Positions 1 to 5,453 of a stretch of DNA of 5,853 nucleotides are shown piece by piece (within the stretch, counting starts at the first letter, position 1; the number at the start of each line of letters is the position of its first letter). The notes beneath the pieces were generated by a model. That model saw only the letters and a list, made by a program, of their open reading frames with translations. It did not search any database and was not told the DNA's origin. Origin of the DNA: Bacteroidota bacterium (lineage in GTDB: Bacteria; Bacteroidota; Bacteroidia; Chitinophagales; Chitinophagaceae); assembly GCA_023386855.1 (NCBI GenBank), contig JAEWIW010000198.1, forward strand, positions 1 to 5,853, given 5' to 3'. The position numbers and the translations under genes were made by a program.

Positions 1-789
1 CAGGTACAGCAGCCTTATAACGGGCAGTTATATCTCACGCACCAGAAACTTCAATTCAAAGTGAATATGCGGGAAGGGTTAAATATCGTTAACCCACAGC
101 AGCAGGTATCAGTTTCCATATTACAGAATGGCCGATGGGATAATGCAGCAACAAAATTAAAACCCGTATTTTATTCCAGGACAACCATGGATTTTAATAC
201 CGAAGCTGATGCGGTATTTCCAGCAGGAAAAGAATGGCGATGGGTGGACCTCAGAAGTTTCAGATTCTTGAGCGACAGGATTGCAAATGGTGTTTATAAT
301 CCATCGAAGGCGGATATTTATTTAAGACCTGATATAGAAAGGGTAGGGCAGAAATTTAATTTTTACCGCGATATCAATGGAAGGTTTACGACTGAAGTAA
401 CTGAAAATATCAACCCGCTGTGGCAGGCTGATTATGCAACGATTCATTTCAATTTTATGCCTAAGAACAAGGATCTTTTTTCAGGAAAGGAAGTGTATGT
501 GTTTGGGGCGCTTACGGGATTCAGCCTGGATGATCATTTACGCATGACATATAATGAAACAACGGGAGCCTATGAATTACCCTTGCTGCTCAAGCAGGGG
601 TTCTATGATTTTTGCTATGTTACTGTTGACGCTTCATCAAAAAAGAAAGCCGCTTCTTTTGAATTTACAGAAGGAAATTTTTGGGAAACCGAAAATGATT
701 ACATGATCCTGGTGTATTACCGGCCATTAGGTGGAAGGGCTGATGAGTTGATAGGATACACTATATTAAACTCGGCAACGGGGAGGTAA
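1..789 (+). CDS. Type IX secretion system Plug-family protein (former DUF5103), 3' part
   Basis: The frame is open from base 1 to the TAA at 787-789, giving the last 262 residues of a protein whose family is usually about 420 residues long; the N-terminal part lies outside the window. Recognisable family segments are a beta-rich stretch with VSVSILQNGRWDNA near the start, a WRWVDLRSFRF segment, a YLRPD segment, and a C-terminal domain beginning around NPLWQADYATIHFNF and containing VYVFGALTGF. From family knowledge, the Plug protein is a periplasmic partner of the SprA outer-membrane translocon of the type IX secretion system and closes the empty channel. I assign the family from remembered sequence pattern, not from an alignment. 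The GTG at 61 is internal and should not be taken as the start. The gene stands alone; the next element is the SRP RNA on the same strand. Confidence 0.82.
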   Translation, partial: QVQQPYNGQLYLTHQKLQFKVNMREGLNIVNPQQQVSVSILQNGRWDNAATKLKPVFYSRTTMDFNTEADAVFPAGKEWRWVDLRSFRFLSDRIANGVYNPSKADIYLRPDIERVGQKFNFYRDINGRFTTEVTENINPLWQADYATIHFNFMPKNKDLFSGKEVYVFGALTGFSLDDHLRMTYNETTGAYELPLLLKQGFYDFCYVTVDASSKKKAASFEFTEGNFWETENDYMILVYYRPLGGRADELIGYTILNSATGR

Positions 790-938
790 GCAATAAGATA
801 ACCATATATTTCAAACAAGGTCATGTTAACATTTATCCAATAAACCAGAATGTGGATGGTTTTGTTCTTACAGTTAAATAATTCCTCAATAAAAAAATAT
901 TCAATTTATTCAACCGTTTTTTCAATAGGAAAAACCCC
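790..938. other. Intergenic spacer with a possible weak terminator
   Basis: This A/T-rich stretch separates the Plug-family gene from the SRP RNA promoter. The only structure I see is a weak hairpin at 842-862, with a 6-bp stem AAACCA/TGGTTT and a 9-base loop, followed by the T-rich TTGTTCTT. It could end the upstream transcript but is low in G+C. An open frame from 850 to 1035 crosses this spacer and the SRP RNA. I do not believe it is a gene, because its second half is explained by the RNA. Confidence 0.35.
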
Positions 939-946
939 TATATTTG
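939..946 (+). promoter_or_regulatory. Bacteroidota -7 promoter element of the SRP RNA gene
   Basis: TATATTTG matches the phylum's TAnnTTTG consensus and ends four bases before the predicted 5' end of the SRP RNA at 951, the expected distance to a start site. The -33 box is poor: only a T-run at about 917-922 lies at roughly the right spacing. Confidence 0.7.
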
Positions 947-950
947 CAAC

Positions 951-1045
951 GGCAGGTCTTGCACGACCAGCTCCTGCTGAACTCCCCCAGGATCGGAAGA
1001 TAGCAAGGGTAGGCGGTTGTAGCGGTGCGATGTAAGTAATCTGCC
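951..1045 (+). ncRNA. ffs: Signal recognition particle RNA, small bacterial type (4.5S-like)
   Basis: This RNA pairs with Ffh to form the signal recognition particle, which targets nascent membrane and exported proteins to FtsY. The conserved domain IV core is plain: CAGG (988-991), stem ATC (992-994), GGAA tetraloop (995-998), stem GAT (999-1001), AGCA (1002-1005). This is the E. coli arrangement of symmetric loop, 3-bp stem and GNRA cap. Further helices close the molecule: GGCAG (951-955) with CTGCC (1041-1045), CTTGCA (958-963) with TGTAAG (1031-1036, one G-U pair), and CGACC (964-968) with GGTTG (1015-1019, one G-U pair). The flanks CTGAACTCCCCC and GTAGCGGTGCGATG match what I recall of Bacteroidota SRP RNAs. 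A -7 element sits just upstream and a run of eight T just downstream. The ends are set by the outer helix and could shift by a few bases. Confidence 0.92.
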
Positions 1046-1054
1046 ATTTTTTTT
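1046..1054 (+). terminator. U-tract terminator of the SRP RNA
   Basis: Eight consecutive T (1047-1054) directly follow the closing helix of the SRP RNA, whose 3' arm is CTGCC at 1041-1045. The RNA's own stem plus the U-run forms an intrinsic terminator. Confidence 0.7.
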
Positions 1055-1106
1055 CTTCTCCTGCAACCCCGCGGCATTTTACCTCATCTGGTTACAAATT
1101 TTACCT

Positions 1107-1523
1107 GTGAAAAAAATCCCTGTTTTCATATTGATGTTATTGATGCTTTTCTCAAGGGAATCCAAAGCGCAAAAGATCGACAGCATATTTTTCAACCTTT
1201 ATACGGATAGTCTTAAAAAAGGCACTTACAATTATATTAATGTTGACGGCAAGTTTGACGATGGCCGTTATCTTCCCTTAACTGCCAATGAAATAATTCT
1301 AACCGCATCTGCAGGTTCATTTGAAGGGAACAGCTTGTTTATCGATACCAGCTTCGCAGGAAAATGCGTTACTGTAAAAGTGGCCTTGAAAAATAACCCG
1401 GCGGTGACCAAAACCACCACTATTTATATCAAGCAGGTAATCGTACATGAAAAGCTTAGGACGGTGGAAGAGATCCTTGGTACGCCACCCAAAAACAATA
1501 AACTGAAAAAGAAAAAGGCATGA
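1107..1523 (+). CDS. Small secreted protein of unknown function
   Basis: I do not recognise the family. The protein has 138 residues. Residues 1-21 look like a Sec signal peptide: KK near the N-terminus, the hydrophobic core FILMLLMLF, and an SKA-Q cleavage site with no lipobox cysteine. The mature part (about 22-118) is rich in alternating polar and hydrophobic residues, with segments such as EIILTASAGSF and KCVTVKVAL, which suggests an Ig-like beta-sandwich (inference). One cysteine remains in the mature chain. The C-terminus is basic (NNKLKKKKA) because the coding sequence runs into the A-tract of the terminator. The GTG start is preferred over the ATG at codon 10, because only GTG supplies the charged n-region of the signal peptide. 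No promoter element is obvious; readthrough from the SRP RNA is possible. The likely location is the periplasm. Confidence 0.75.
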   Translation: MKKIPVFILMLLMLFSRESKAQKIDSIFFNLYTDSLKKGTYNYINVDGKFDDGRYLPLTANEIILTASAGSFEGNSLFIDTSFAGKCVTVKVALKNNPAVTKTTTIYIKQVIVHEKLRTVEEILGTPPKNNKLKKKKA

Positions 1524-1540
1524 TCACTCATGCCTTTTTT
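1506..1540. terminator. Bidirectional intrinsic terminator between convergent genes
   Basis: Perfect 7-bp stem GGCATGA (1517-1523) and TCATGCC (1528-1534) with loop TCAC. It is followed by six T (1535-1540) and preceded by an A-rich run (1506-1516) that becomes a T-rich tail on the other strand. It therefore suits the secreted-protein gene from the left and the transaldolase gene from the right. The TGA stop of the left gene is the last three bases of the stem's 5' arm. Confidence 0.88.
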
Positions 1541-1562
1541 ACTGCTCATAGTTTTCCGGGTG

Positions 1563-2237
1563 TTATTTCTCCAGTACTAATTCAGTATTCATCTTTTTTG
1601 CATCTTCCAAAAATTTGGCCAGGCCAATATCGGTCAGCGGGTGTTTCAGCAATCCCATTATAGAATCTAACGGGCATGTACAAACGTCGGCACCAGCTTC
1701 TGCACATTTTACGATATGCAATGCATTCCTGATAGAGGCAGCCAGGATCTCAGTTTTGTATCCCTGGAGTGTATAAATATTCGCGATCTGGGCGATCAGT
1801 TCAATTCCATCCCAACTGGAATCATCAATTCTTCCAATGAAGGGTGATACATAATTGGCACCAGCTTTTGCAGCCAGTATAGCCTGCCCGGCAGAAAATA
1901 CCAGTGTACAGTTGGTTTTGATGCCATTATCAGCAAACCATTTCAGTGCTTTAACCCCTTCTTTAATCATGGGCACTTTAACCACGATATTGGGATGGAT
2001 AGCTGCGAGTTTTTTTCCCTCTTCCACAATGCCTTCAAAATCAGTGGAAAGTACTTCAGCACTAACATCTCCATCTACCAGTTCACAGATGGTTTTGTAA
2101 TGTTGCATTACCGCTTCTTCACCTTTAATGCCTTCTTTGGCCATCAGGGAAGGATTGGTGGTAACGCCATCGAGGATACCGAGCTCATGGGCTTCTTTAA
2201 TTTGCGCCAGGTTCGCTGTATCAATAAAAAATTTCAT
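1563..2237 (-). CDS. tal: TalC-type transaldolase (fructose-6-phosphate aldolase family)
   Basis: A 224-residue protein of the short transaldolase / FSA (TalC/MipB) family, a full-length class I aldolase barrel. It should move a dihydroxyacetone unit between sugar phosphates in the non-oxidative pentose phosphate pathway, in the cytoplasm. Visible active-site residues are Asp6 (FIDTAN), Asn28 (TTNPS), the Schiff-base Lys87 (VVKVPM), Thr111, Ser131 and Arg136 (SPFIGRID), and Ser168/Arg170. Two positions separate the activities. FSA of E. coli has Gln59 and Tyr131, whereas transaldolase B has Glu96 and Phe178. Here the matching residues are Glu61 (SAEVLS) and Phe133 (SPF), both the transaldolase state. 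Automatic labels such as fructose-6-phosphate aldolase (fsa) are therefore probably wrong on activity. The ATG gives the usual family N-terminus. A -7 promoter element lies about 23 bases upstream, and there is no clear Shine-Dalgarno sequence. Confidence 0.93.
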   Translation of the reverse strand: MKFFIDTANLAQIKEAHELGILDGVTTNPSLMAKEGIKGEEAVMQHYKTICELVDGDVSAEVLSTDFEGIVEEGKKLAAIHPNIVVKVPMIKEGVKALKWFADNGIKTNCTLVFSAGQAILAAKAGANYVSPFIGRIDDSSWDGIELIAQIANIYTLQGYKTEILAASIRNALHIVKCAEAGADVCTCPLDSIMGLLKHPLTDIGLAKFLEDAKKMNTELVLEK

Positions 2238-2259
2238 TTGAACGATTTATTTTGTGCCG

Positions 2260-2267
2260 CAAAGGTA
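2260..2267 (-). promoter_or_regulatory. Bacteroidota -7 promoter element for the transaldolase gene
   Basis: On the minus strand this reads TACCTTTG, an exact TAnnTTTG match followed by CGGCAC. It lies in the 39-base gap between the GH16 stop and the transaldolase ATG. A start site 5-7 bases downstream would leave a leader of about 15-18 bases. No good TTTG box is seen at -33, where the sequence belongs to the 3' end of the GH16 gene. It suggests that the transaldolase can be transcribed independently of GH16. Confidence 0.55.
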
Positions 2268-2276
2268 ATGAAATAC

Positions 2277-3101
2277 CTAAAGTTTGGCAGGTTTTCTTAC
2301 CCTTACATAATCGATTTCCATTCTTACAGGCCAGATGCTGTCATCCACCCCTTTCATTCCTCCCCAGTTACCGCCTACAGCGATATTGAGCAATAAATGA
2401 AATGGCTGGTCAAAAGGCCAGGCTTCTTTGCCCGTTCCCTCGTTTCCAAAGCTGAAATAGGGTTGGTCGTCAAGCAATACATGGATCGAATCCTTTGTCC
2501 AGTTTAAAGAATAAACATGGAATTGCTCTGCAAAATCAGGCACCAGTATGGTATCTGTTTTCTGGGTACCGATCACATGGTTATATTTTTTGGTATGCAC
2601 CGAGGCATGAACAAAACCAGGATTGAATCCAACATGTTCCATGATGTCGATTTCTCCGTCATCGGGCCATGTTAGGGGAGTGGTGGAAGCCAGCATCCAG
2701 ATGGCAGGCCAGGTGCCCCTTCCTTTGGGTAGTTTTGCCCTTACATCTATTCGTCCATAGGTCCAGTCGCCCTTTCCCTTGGAAACCAGTCGCGCCGAAG
2801 TATATTTCGACCCTTCCATATCTTCCTTCCGGGCTTCAATCACCAGGTGACCGTTTTCTACTCTTGCATTTTCTGCACGACCAGAAGTATAATATTGAAG
2901 TTCATTGTTACCCCATCCATGACCTCCCACATCATAACTCCATTTGGTGGAATCGGGCAGGCCGTTGTAATTGAATTCATCACTCCATACAATATCCTTG
3001 TCGGTATCGGGCTTTTGTTGGTCCTGTGGTGAAGAACAGCCCATCATCAAAAGGGGAATAAACCAGGAAAATTTTGATATCATATTGAAAGGTTGAGGCA
3101 T
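2277..3101 (-). CDS. GH16 family beta-glucanase (laminarinase-like) lipoprotein
   Basis: A 274-residue retaining endo-glycosidase of family GH16, probably acting on beta-1,3- or mixed-linkage beta-glucan such as laminarin. The catalytic signature is GEIDIMEH: nucleophile Glu150, helper Asp152, acid/base Glu155. The extra Met before Glu155 gives the ExDxxE form usual in laminarinases. Other family segments are WSDEF (39-43), GNNELQYYT (64-72), GTWPAIWML (129-137), a beta-strand around HVYSLNW, and LNIAVGGNWGG (238-248). The N-terminus is a lipoprotein signal with the cysteine at residue 22 (PLLMMGCSS), so the enzyme should be anchored in a membrane; surface display is plausible but not shown. 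The second ATG, seven codons in (3081-3083), gives a more ordinary signal peptide and may be the true start. There is no SusC/SusD pair in the window, and no promoter element was found upstream. Confidence 0.92.
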   Translation of the reverse strand: MPQPFNMISKFSWFIPLLMMGCSSPQDQQKPDTDKDIVWSDEFNYNGLPDSTKWSYDVGGHGWGNNELQYYTSGRAENARVENGHLVIEARKEDMEGSKYTSARLVSKGKGDWTYGRIDVRAKLPKGRGTWPAIWMLASTTPLTWPDDGEIDIMEHVGFNPGFVHASVHTKKYNHVIGTQKTDTILVPDFAEQFHVYSLNWTKDSIHVLLDDQPYFSFGNEGTGKEAWPFDQPFHLLLNIAVGGNWGGMKGVDDSIWPVRMEIDYVRVRKPAKL

Positions 3102-3118
3102 GAATGTAGAAAAAAAAT

Positions 3119-3149
3119 TTTGTGCATCCTGCGCAGCCGCTTATTTTTG
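3119..3149 (+). promoter_or_regulatory. Promoter of the his operon
   Basis: TTTG at 3119-3122 and TATTTTTG at 3142-3149, separated by exactly 19 bases, match both halves of the Bacteroidota housekeeping promoter (TTTG at -33, TAnnTTTG at -7). Transcription should begin at about 3154-3157, only a few bases before the leader peptide ATG at 3163. This leaves about 125 bases of leader RNA ahead of hisG. Confidence 0.8.
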
Positions 3150-3162
3150 CGGTCATTAGAAT

Positions 3163-3213
3163 ATGATCAACAACCTGCACATACACCATCATCATACTTG
3201 CCTGGTTGGGTAA
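3163..3213 (+). CDS. hisL: his operon leader peptide (attenuator peptide)
   Basis: A 16-codon frame encodes MINNLHIHHHHTCLVG and ends with TAA at 3211-3213. Five of the six codons from 3178 to 3195 are His (CAC, ATA, CAC, CAT, CAT, CAT). Such a run, between a his promoter and a terminator in front of hisG, is the hallmark of a regulatory peptide whose translation measures charged tRNA-His. The product itself probably has no function. There is no Shine-Dalgarno sequence and a very short 5' leader, as is normal in this phylum. The stop codon lies inside the proposed antiterminator segment, so a ribosome reaching it would cover that segment. It is named by analogy with the enterobacterial his leader peptide; the peptide sequence itself is not one I recognise. 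Confidence 0.88.
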   Translation: MINNLHIHHHHTCLVG

Positions 3214-3254
3214 GCCGGTGTTCCTGTGCGCACATCATAACATTAAGGGCTTAC
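3177..3254 (+). promoter_or_regulatory. his attenuator: protector and antiterminator pairings
   Basis: GTAAGCC at 3210-3216 is perfectly complementary to GGCTTAC at 3248-3254, the 5' arm of the terminator, and so can form a 7-bp antiterminator. Two pairings could hide it when no ribosome is stalled. One is CTTGCC (3197-3202) with GGTAAG (3209-3214), 6 bp with one G-U. The other is an outer helix of GCACA (3177-3181) and ACACC (3183-3187) with GGTGT (3217-3221) and TGTGC (3225-3229), 10 bp around a 1x3 internal loop. Inferred action: a ribosome stalled on the His codons breaks both protector helices, frees GTAAGCC, and lets transcription run into hisG. With enough histidine, the ribosome reaches the stop and masks GTAAGCC, so the terminator forms. 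The pairings were found by eye, without energy calculation. Confidence 0.78.
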
Positions 3255-3277
3255 ACTTGTAAGCCCTTTTATTTTTT
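3245..3277 (+). terminator. Attenuator terminator of the his operon
   Basis: Perfect 10-bp stem AAGGGCTTAC (3245-3254) and GTAAGCCCTT (3259-3268) with loop ACTT, followed by TTATTTTTT to 3277. It lies only three bases before the hisG ATG at 3281. This position ahead of the first structural gene, with an exact copy of its 3' arm upstream, marks it as a conditional terminator. The T-rich tail also serves as the A/U-rich region for hisG translation initiation. Confidence 0.92.
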
Positions 3278-3280
3278 ATT

Positions 3281-4135
3281 ATGAAACTGAAAATCGCGAT
3301 CCAGAAGTCGGGCCGGCTGTACGAAGATTCCATCAAAATGCTTAAAGATTGTGGCATTGATATCAAGAATGGAATTAACCAGTTAAAAACAGAGACCGAG
3401 AATTTTCCCTTGGAGATATTTTTTCTCCGTGACGACGATATCCCCCAATACGTGGAAGATGGTGTTGCGGATATTGGTATCGTTGGAGAAAATGTTTTTT
3501 ATGAAAAACGTAAGGAAGCTGAAGTGGTGGAGAAGTTAGGCTTCAGCAAATGCCGTCTTTCTGTGGCAGTTGGAAAATCAGATCATTATAATGGTCCCTC
3601 ATGGTTGAATGGAAAAAGAATTGCCACCAGTTACCCTGTGCTGGTACAGAAATTCCTTGATGAAAATAATATTAATGCCGAGATCCACGAGATCAGCGGC
3701 TCAGTAGAGATCGCACCGGGAATAGGTCTTGCAGAAGCTATTGCGGACCTGGTAAGCAGTGGTTCCACGCTTTTCATGAATGGATTGAAAGAAGTGGATG
3801 TTATTTTTAAATCAGAAGCCATCCTCATCAGGCATATTCCGCTGGAAGAAAAGAAAATTGAATTGCTGAATAAGCTGCTGTTCAGGATCCGTTCGGTTCG
3901 TAAGGCCAAGAACAATAAATATGTTCTGCTTAATGCGCCCAATGAAAACCTGGAAGAGATCATCAGGTTGCTCCCCGGGATGAAAAGCCCTACCGTACTG
4001 CCACTGGCTGAAAAAGGCTGGAGCAGTGTTCCTAGCGTCATAAGTGAAAATGAATTCTGGGAGATCATCGAAAAATTAAAAAATGCCGGCGCGCAGGGAA
4101 TTCTTGTGGTGCCCATTGAAAAAATGATATTATAA
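3281..4135 (+). CDS. hisG: ATP phosphoribosyltransferase, long form
   Basis: It catalyses the first, committed step of histidine synthesis: ATP plus PRPP gives N1-(5-phosphoribosyl)-ATP, in the cytoplasm. At 284 residues it is the long form. It has two catalytic lobes (about 1-210) and a C-terminal ACT-like regulatory domain (about 212-284, beginning near KYVLLNAP) that binds histidine for feedback inhibition. It should therefore work without the HisZ partner needed by the short form. Visible motifs are the N-terminal KIAIQKSGRL, ADIGIVGENV (63-72), and the PRPP loop DLVSSGSTL (156-164) within the signature that begins at EIAPGIGLAEAIADL. GMKSPTVLPL (233-242) is typical of the regulatory domain. 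The ATG follows the attenuator terminator directly, with no Shine-Dalgarno sequence, and is fixed by the conserved N-terminus. It is first in the operon, 10 bases before hisD. Confidence 0.97.
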   Translation: MKLKIAIQKSGRLYEDSIKMLKDCGIDIKNGINQLKTETENFPLEIFFLRDDDIPQYVEDGVADIGIVGENVFYEKRKEAEVVEKLGFSKCRLSVAVGKSDHYNGPSWLNGKRIATSYPVLVQKFLDENNINAEIHEISGSVEIAPGIGLAEAIADLVSSGSTLFMNGLKEVDVIFKSEAILIRHIPLEEKKIELLNKLLFRIRSVRKAKNNKYVLLNAPNENLEEIIRLLPGMKSPTVLPLAEKGWSSVPSVISENEFWEIIEKLKNAGAQGILVVPIEKMIL

Positions 4136-4145
4136 ACTTTTTTGC

Positions 4146-5453
4146 ATGCAGGTACATCGTAATCCACCGTCTTTCACCTGGGAGTCTTTATTACAAAGGC
4201 CATCGATTGCATTAAGCGATCTTGAACCTTCCGTAAAAGCCATTATGGACGACGTTAAACAACAGGGTGACACAGCCGTTCTTTCCTATAATAAAAAATT
4301 TGATGGGGTTGAATTTTCTTCCCTGATTGTAACAGAGGAAGAGATCGACGAAGCCGTTAATTCACTGGATCCTTCCCTTAAGGAAGCCATTGAAATGGCA
4401 CAGGCCAATATTGAAAAATTTCATATCCTGCAACGCCCGCGGGAAGAAAGAATCTCCACGATGCCTGGAGTCGAATGCTGGCGCAAAGCCGTTCCCATCC
4501 AGAAAGTAGGATTGTATATCCCCGGGGGAACCGCGCCGTTATTTTCTACCATCCTGATGCTGGGCATTCCTGCTGCCATAGCGGGTTGTCCTGAAGTGAT
4601 CCTGTGTACACCACCTGCAAAAGATGGTTCCTTACATCCTGCCATATTATATGCCGCCCAGCTCGTTGGAATTCGTTCCATTTTTAAAGTCGGTGGGGTA
4701 CAGGCCATTGCGGCCATGACCTATGGAACGTCTACCATTCCTAAAGTATATAAGATATTCGGACCAGGCAATCAATATGTGACCTGTGCCAAGCAACTGG
4801 CCCAGCAGGAGGGTATGGCTATCGACATGCCCGCAGGCCCCAGTGAAGTAGCGGTTTTTGCAGATGCAACGGCTAACCCGGCTTTTGTGGCGGCCGATCT
4901 TTTGTCCCAGGCAGAACATGGTATCGACAGCCAGGTGCTGCTGGTTACCACTGATGAAGAAATGATCGGGAAGGTCCAGGATGAACTGGACAGGCAGGTG
5001 AATGTTCTTCCCCGGATGGAATTCGCCATTAAGGCACTTGAAAACAGCCGCATCGTATTGGTCAACGACAAGGAAGAAGCCATGCAGTTATTGAATGACT
5101 ATGCCCCTGAACACCTTATCCTGAGTTGTGAAGGAGCAGATGAACTGGCTTTGCAGGTGGTAAATGCAGGCTCGGTATTTATTGGAGATTATTCGCCCGA
5201 AAGTGTAGGTGACTATGCCAGTGGAACCAACCATACCCTGCCTACCAATGGCTTCGCCAAAGCATTCAGCGGGGTAAGCGTGGATTCTTTTGTCAAAAAG
5301 ATCACTTTCCAGAAGGTCAGTGCAATGGGGCTTGAACAGATAGGTGATGCAGTGGAAAAGATGGCGGAGGCAGAAGGATTACAGGCGCATAAGAATGCGG
5401 TTGCCATCCGAAGAGCAGTGGTAAGCAGCCTGTTGACTGGCAATAAAGCATAA
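4146..5453 (+). CDS. hisD: Histidinol dehydrogenase
   Basis: A 435-residue, full-length zinc enzyme that catalyses the last two steps of histidine synthesis: L-histidinol to histidinal to histidine, with two NAD+. Visible features are the dinucleotide-side segment VGLYIPGG (121-128), the KIFGPGNQYV segment (203-212), and the family signature starting at IDMPAGPSEVAVFAD (226-240) and running into LLSQAEHG. The zinc ligands corresponding to E. coli Gln259, His262, Asp360 and His419 are Gln255, His258, Asp356 and His415. The catalytic pair is Glu322-His323 (PEHL). No key residue is missing. The start at 4146 lies 10 bases after hisG, so the two are cotranscribed under the attenuator. Translation start shows no Shine-Dalgarno sequence. 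Confidence 0.97.
   Translation: MQVHRNPPSFTWESLLQRPSIALSDLEPSVKAIMDDVKQQGDTAVLSYNKKFDGVEFSSLIVTEEEIDEAVNSLDPSLKEAIEMAQANIEKFHILQRPREERISTMPGVECWRKAVPIQKVGLYIPGGTAPLFSTILMLGIPAAIAGCPEVILCTPPAKDGSLHPAILYAAQLVGIRSIFKVGGVQAIAAMTYGTSTIPKVYKIFGPGNQYVTCAKQLAQQEGMAIDMPAGPSEVAVFADATANPAFVAADLLSQAEHGIDSQVLLVTTDEEMIGKVQDELDRQVNVLPRMEFAIKALENSRIVLVNDKEEAMQLLNDYAPEHLILSCEGADELALQVVNAGSVFIGDYSPESVGDYASGTNHTLPTNGFAKAFSGVSVDSFVKKITFQKVSAMGLEQIGDAVEKMAEAEGLQAHKNAVAIRRAVVSSLLTGNKA

Noticed and set aside
61..63. GTG at 61 as the start of the first gene
   Set aside because: The frame is open back to base 1 and the family has a long N-terminal part, so the gene is simply cut by the window edge.
850..1035. 61-codon open frame on the + strand
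   Set aside because: Its second half is the SRP RNA and its first half is A/T-rich spacer; there is no signal peptide, domain or convincing start region.
2980..3195. 71-codon minus-strand frame upstream of the GH16 gene
   Set aside because: It overlaps the GH16 N-terminus in another frame and the antisense of the his leader; its His-leader complement gives the odd MMMV start and there is no domain.
3184..3195. CATCATCAT as a simple-sequence repeat
   Set aside because: It is short and in frame within the leader peptide, where it is explained as His codons.
3150..3280. T-box or riboswitch control of the his operon
   Set aside because: No T-box consensus or known riboswitch core is seen, while the leader peptide with five His codons and the alternative stems explain the region fully.
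3631..4167. 178-codon minus-strand frame opposite hisG
   Set aside because: It is a shadow of hisG codon usage, rich in Ser, Leu and Phe, with no family features.
4421..5083. Three overlapping minus-strand frames opposite hisD
   Set aside because: hisD is conserved and complete across this stretch; the antisense frames overlap each other and show no domain or start signal.
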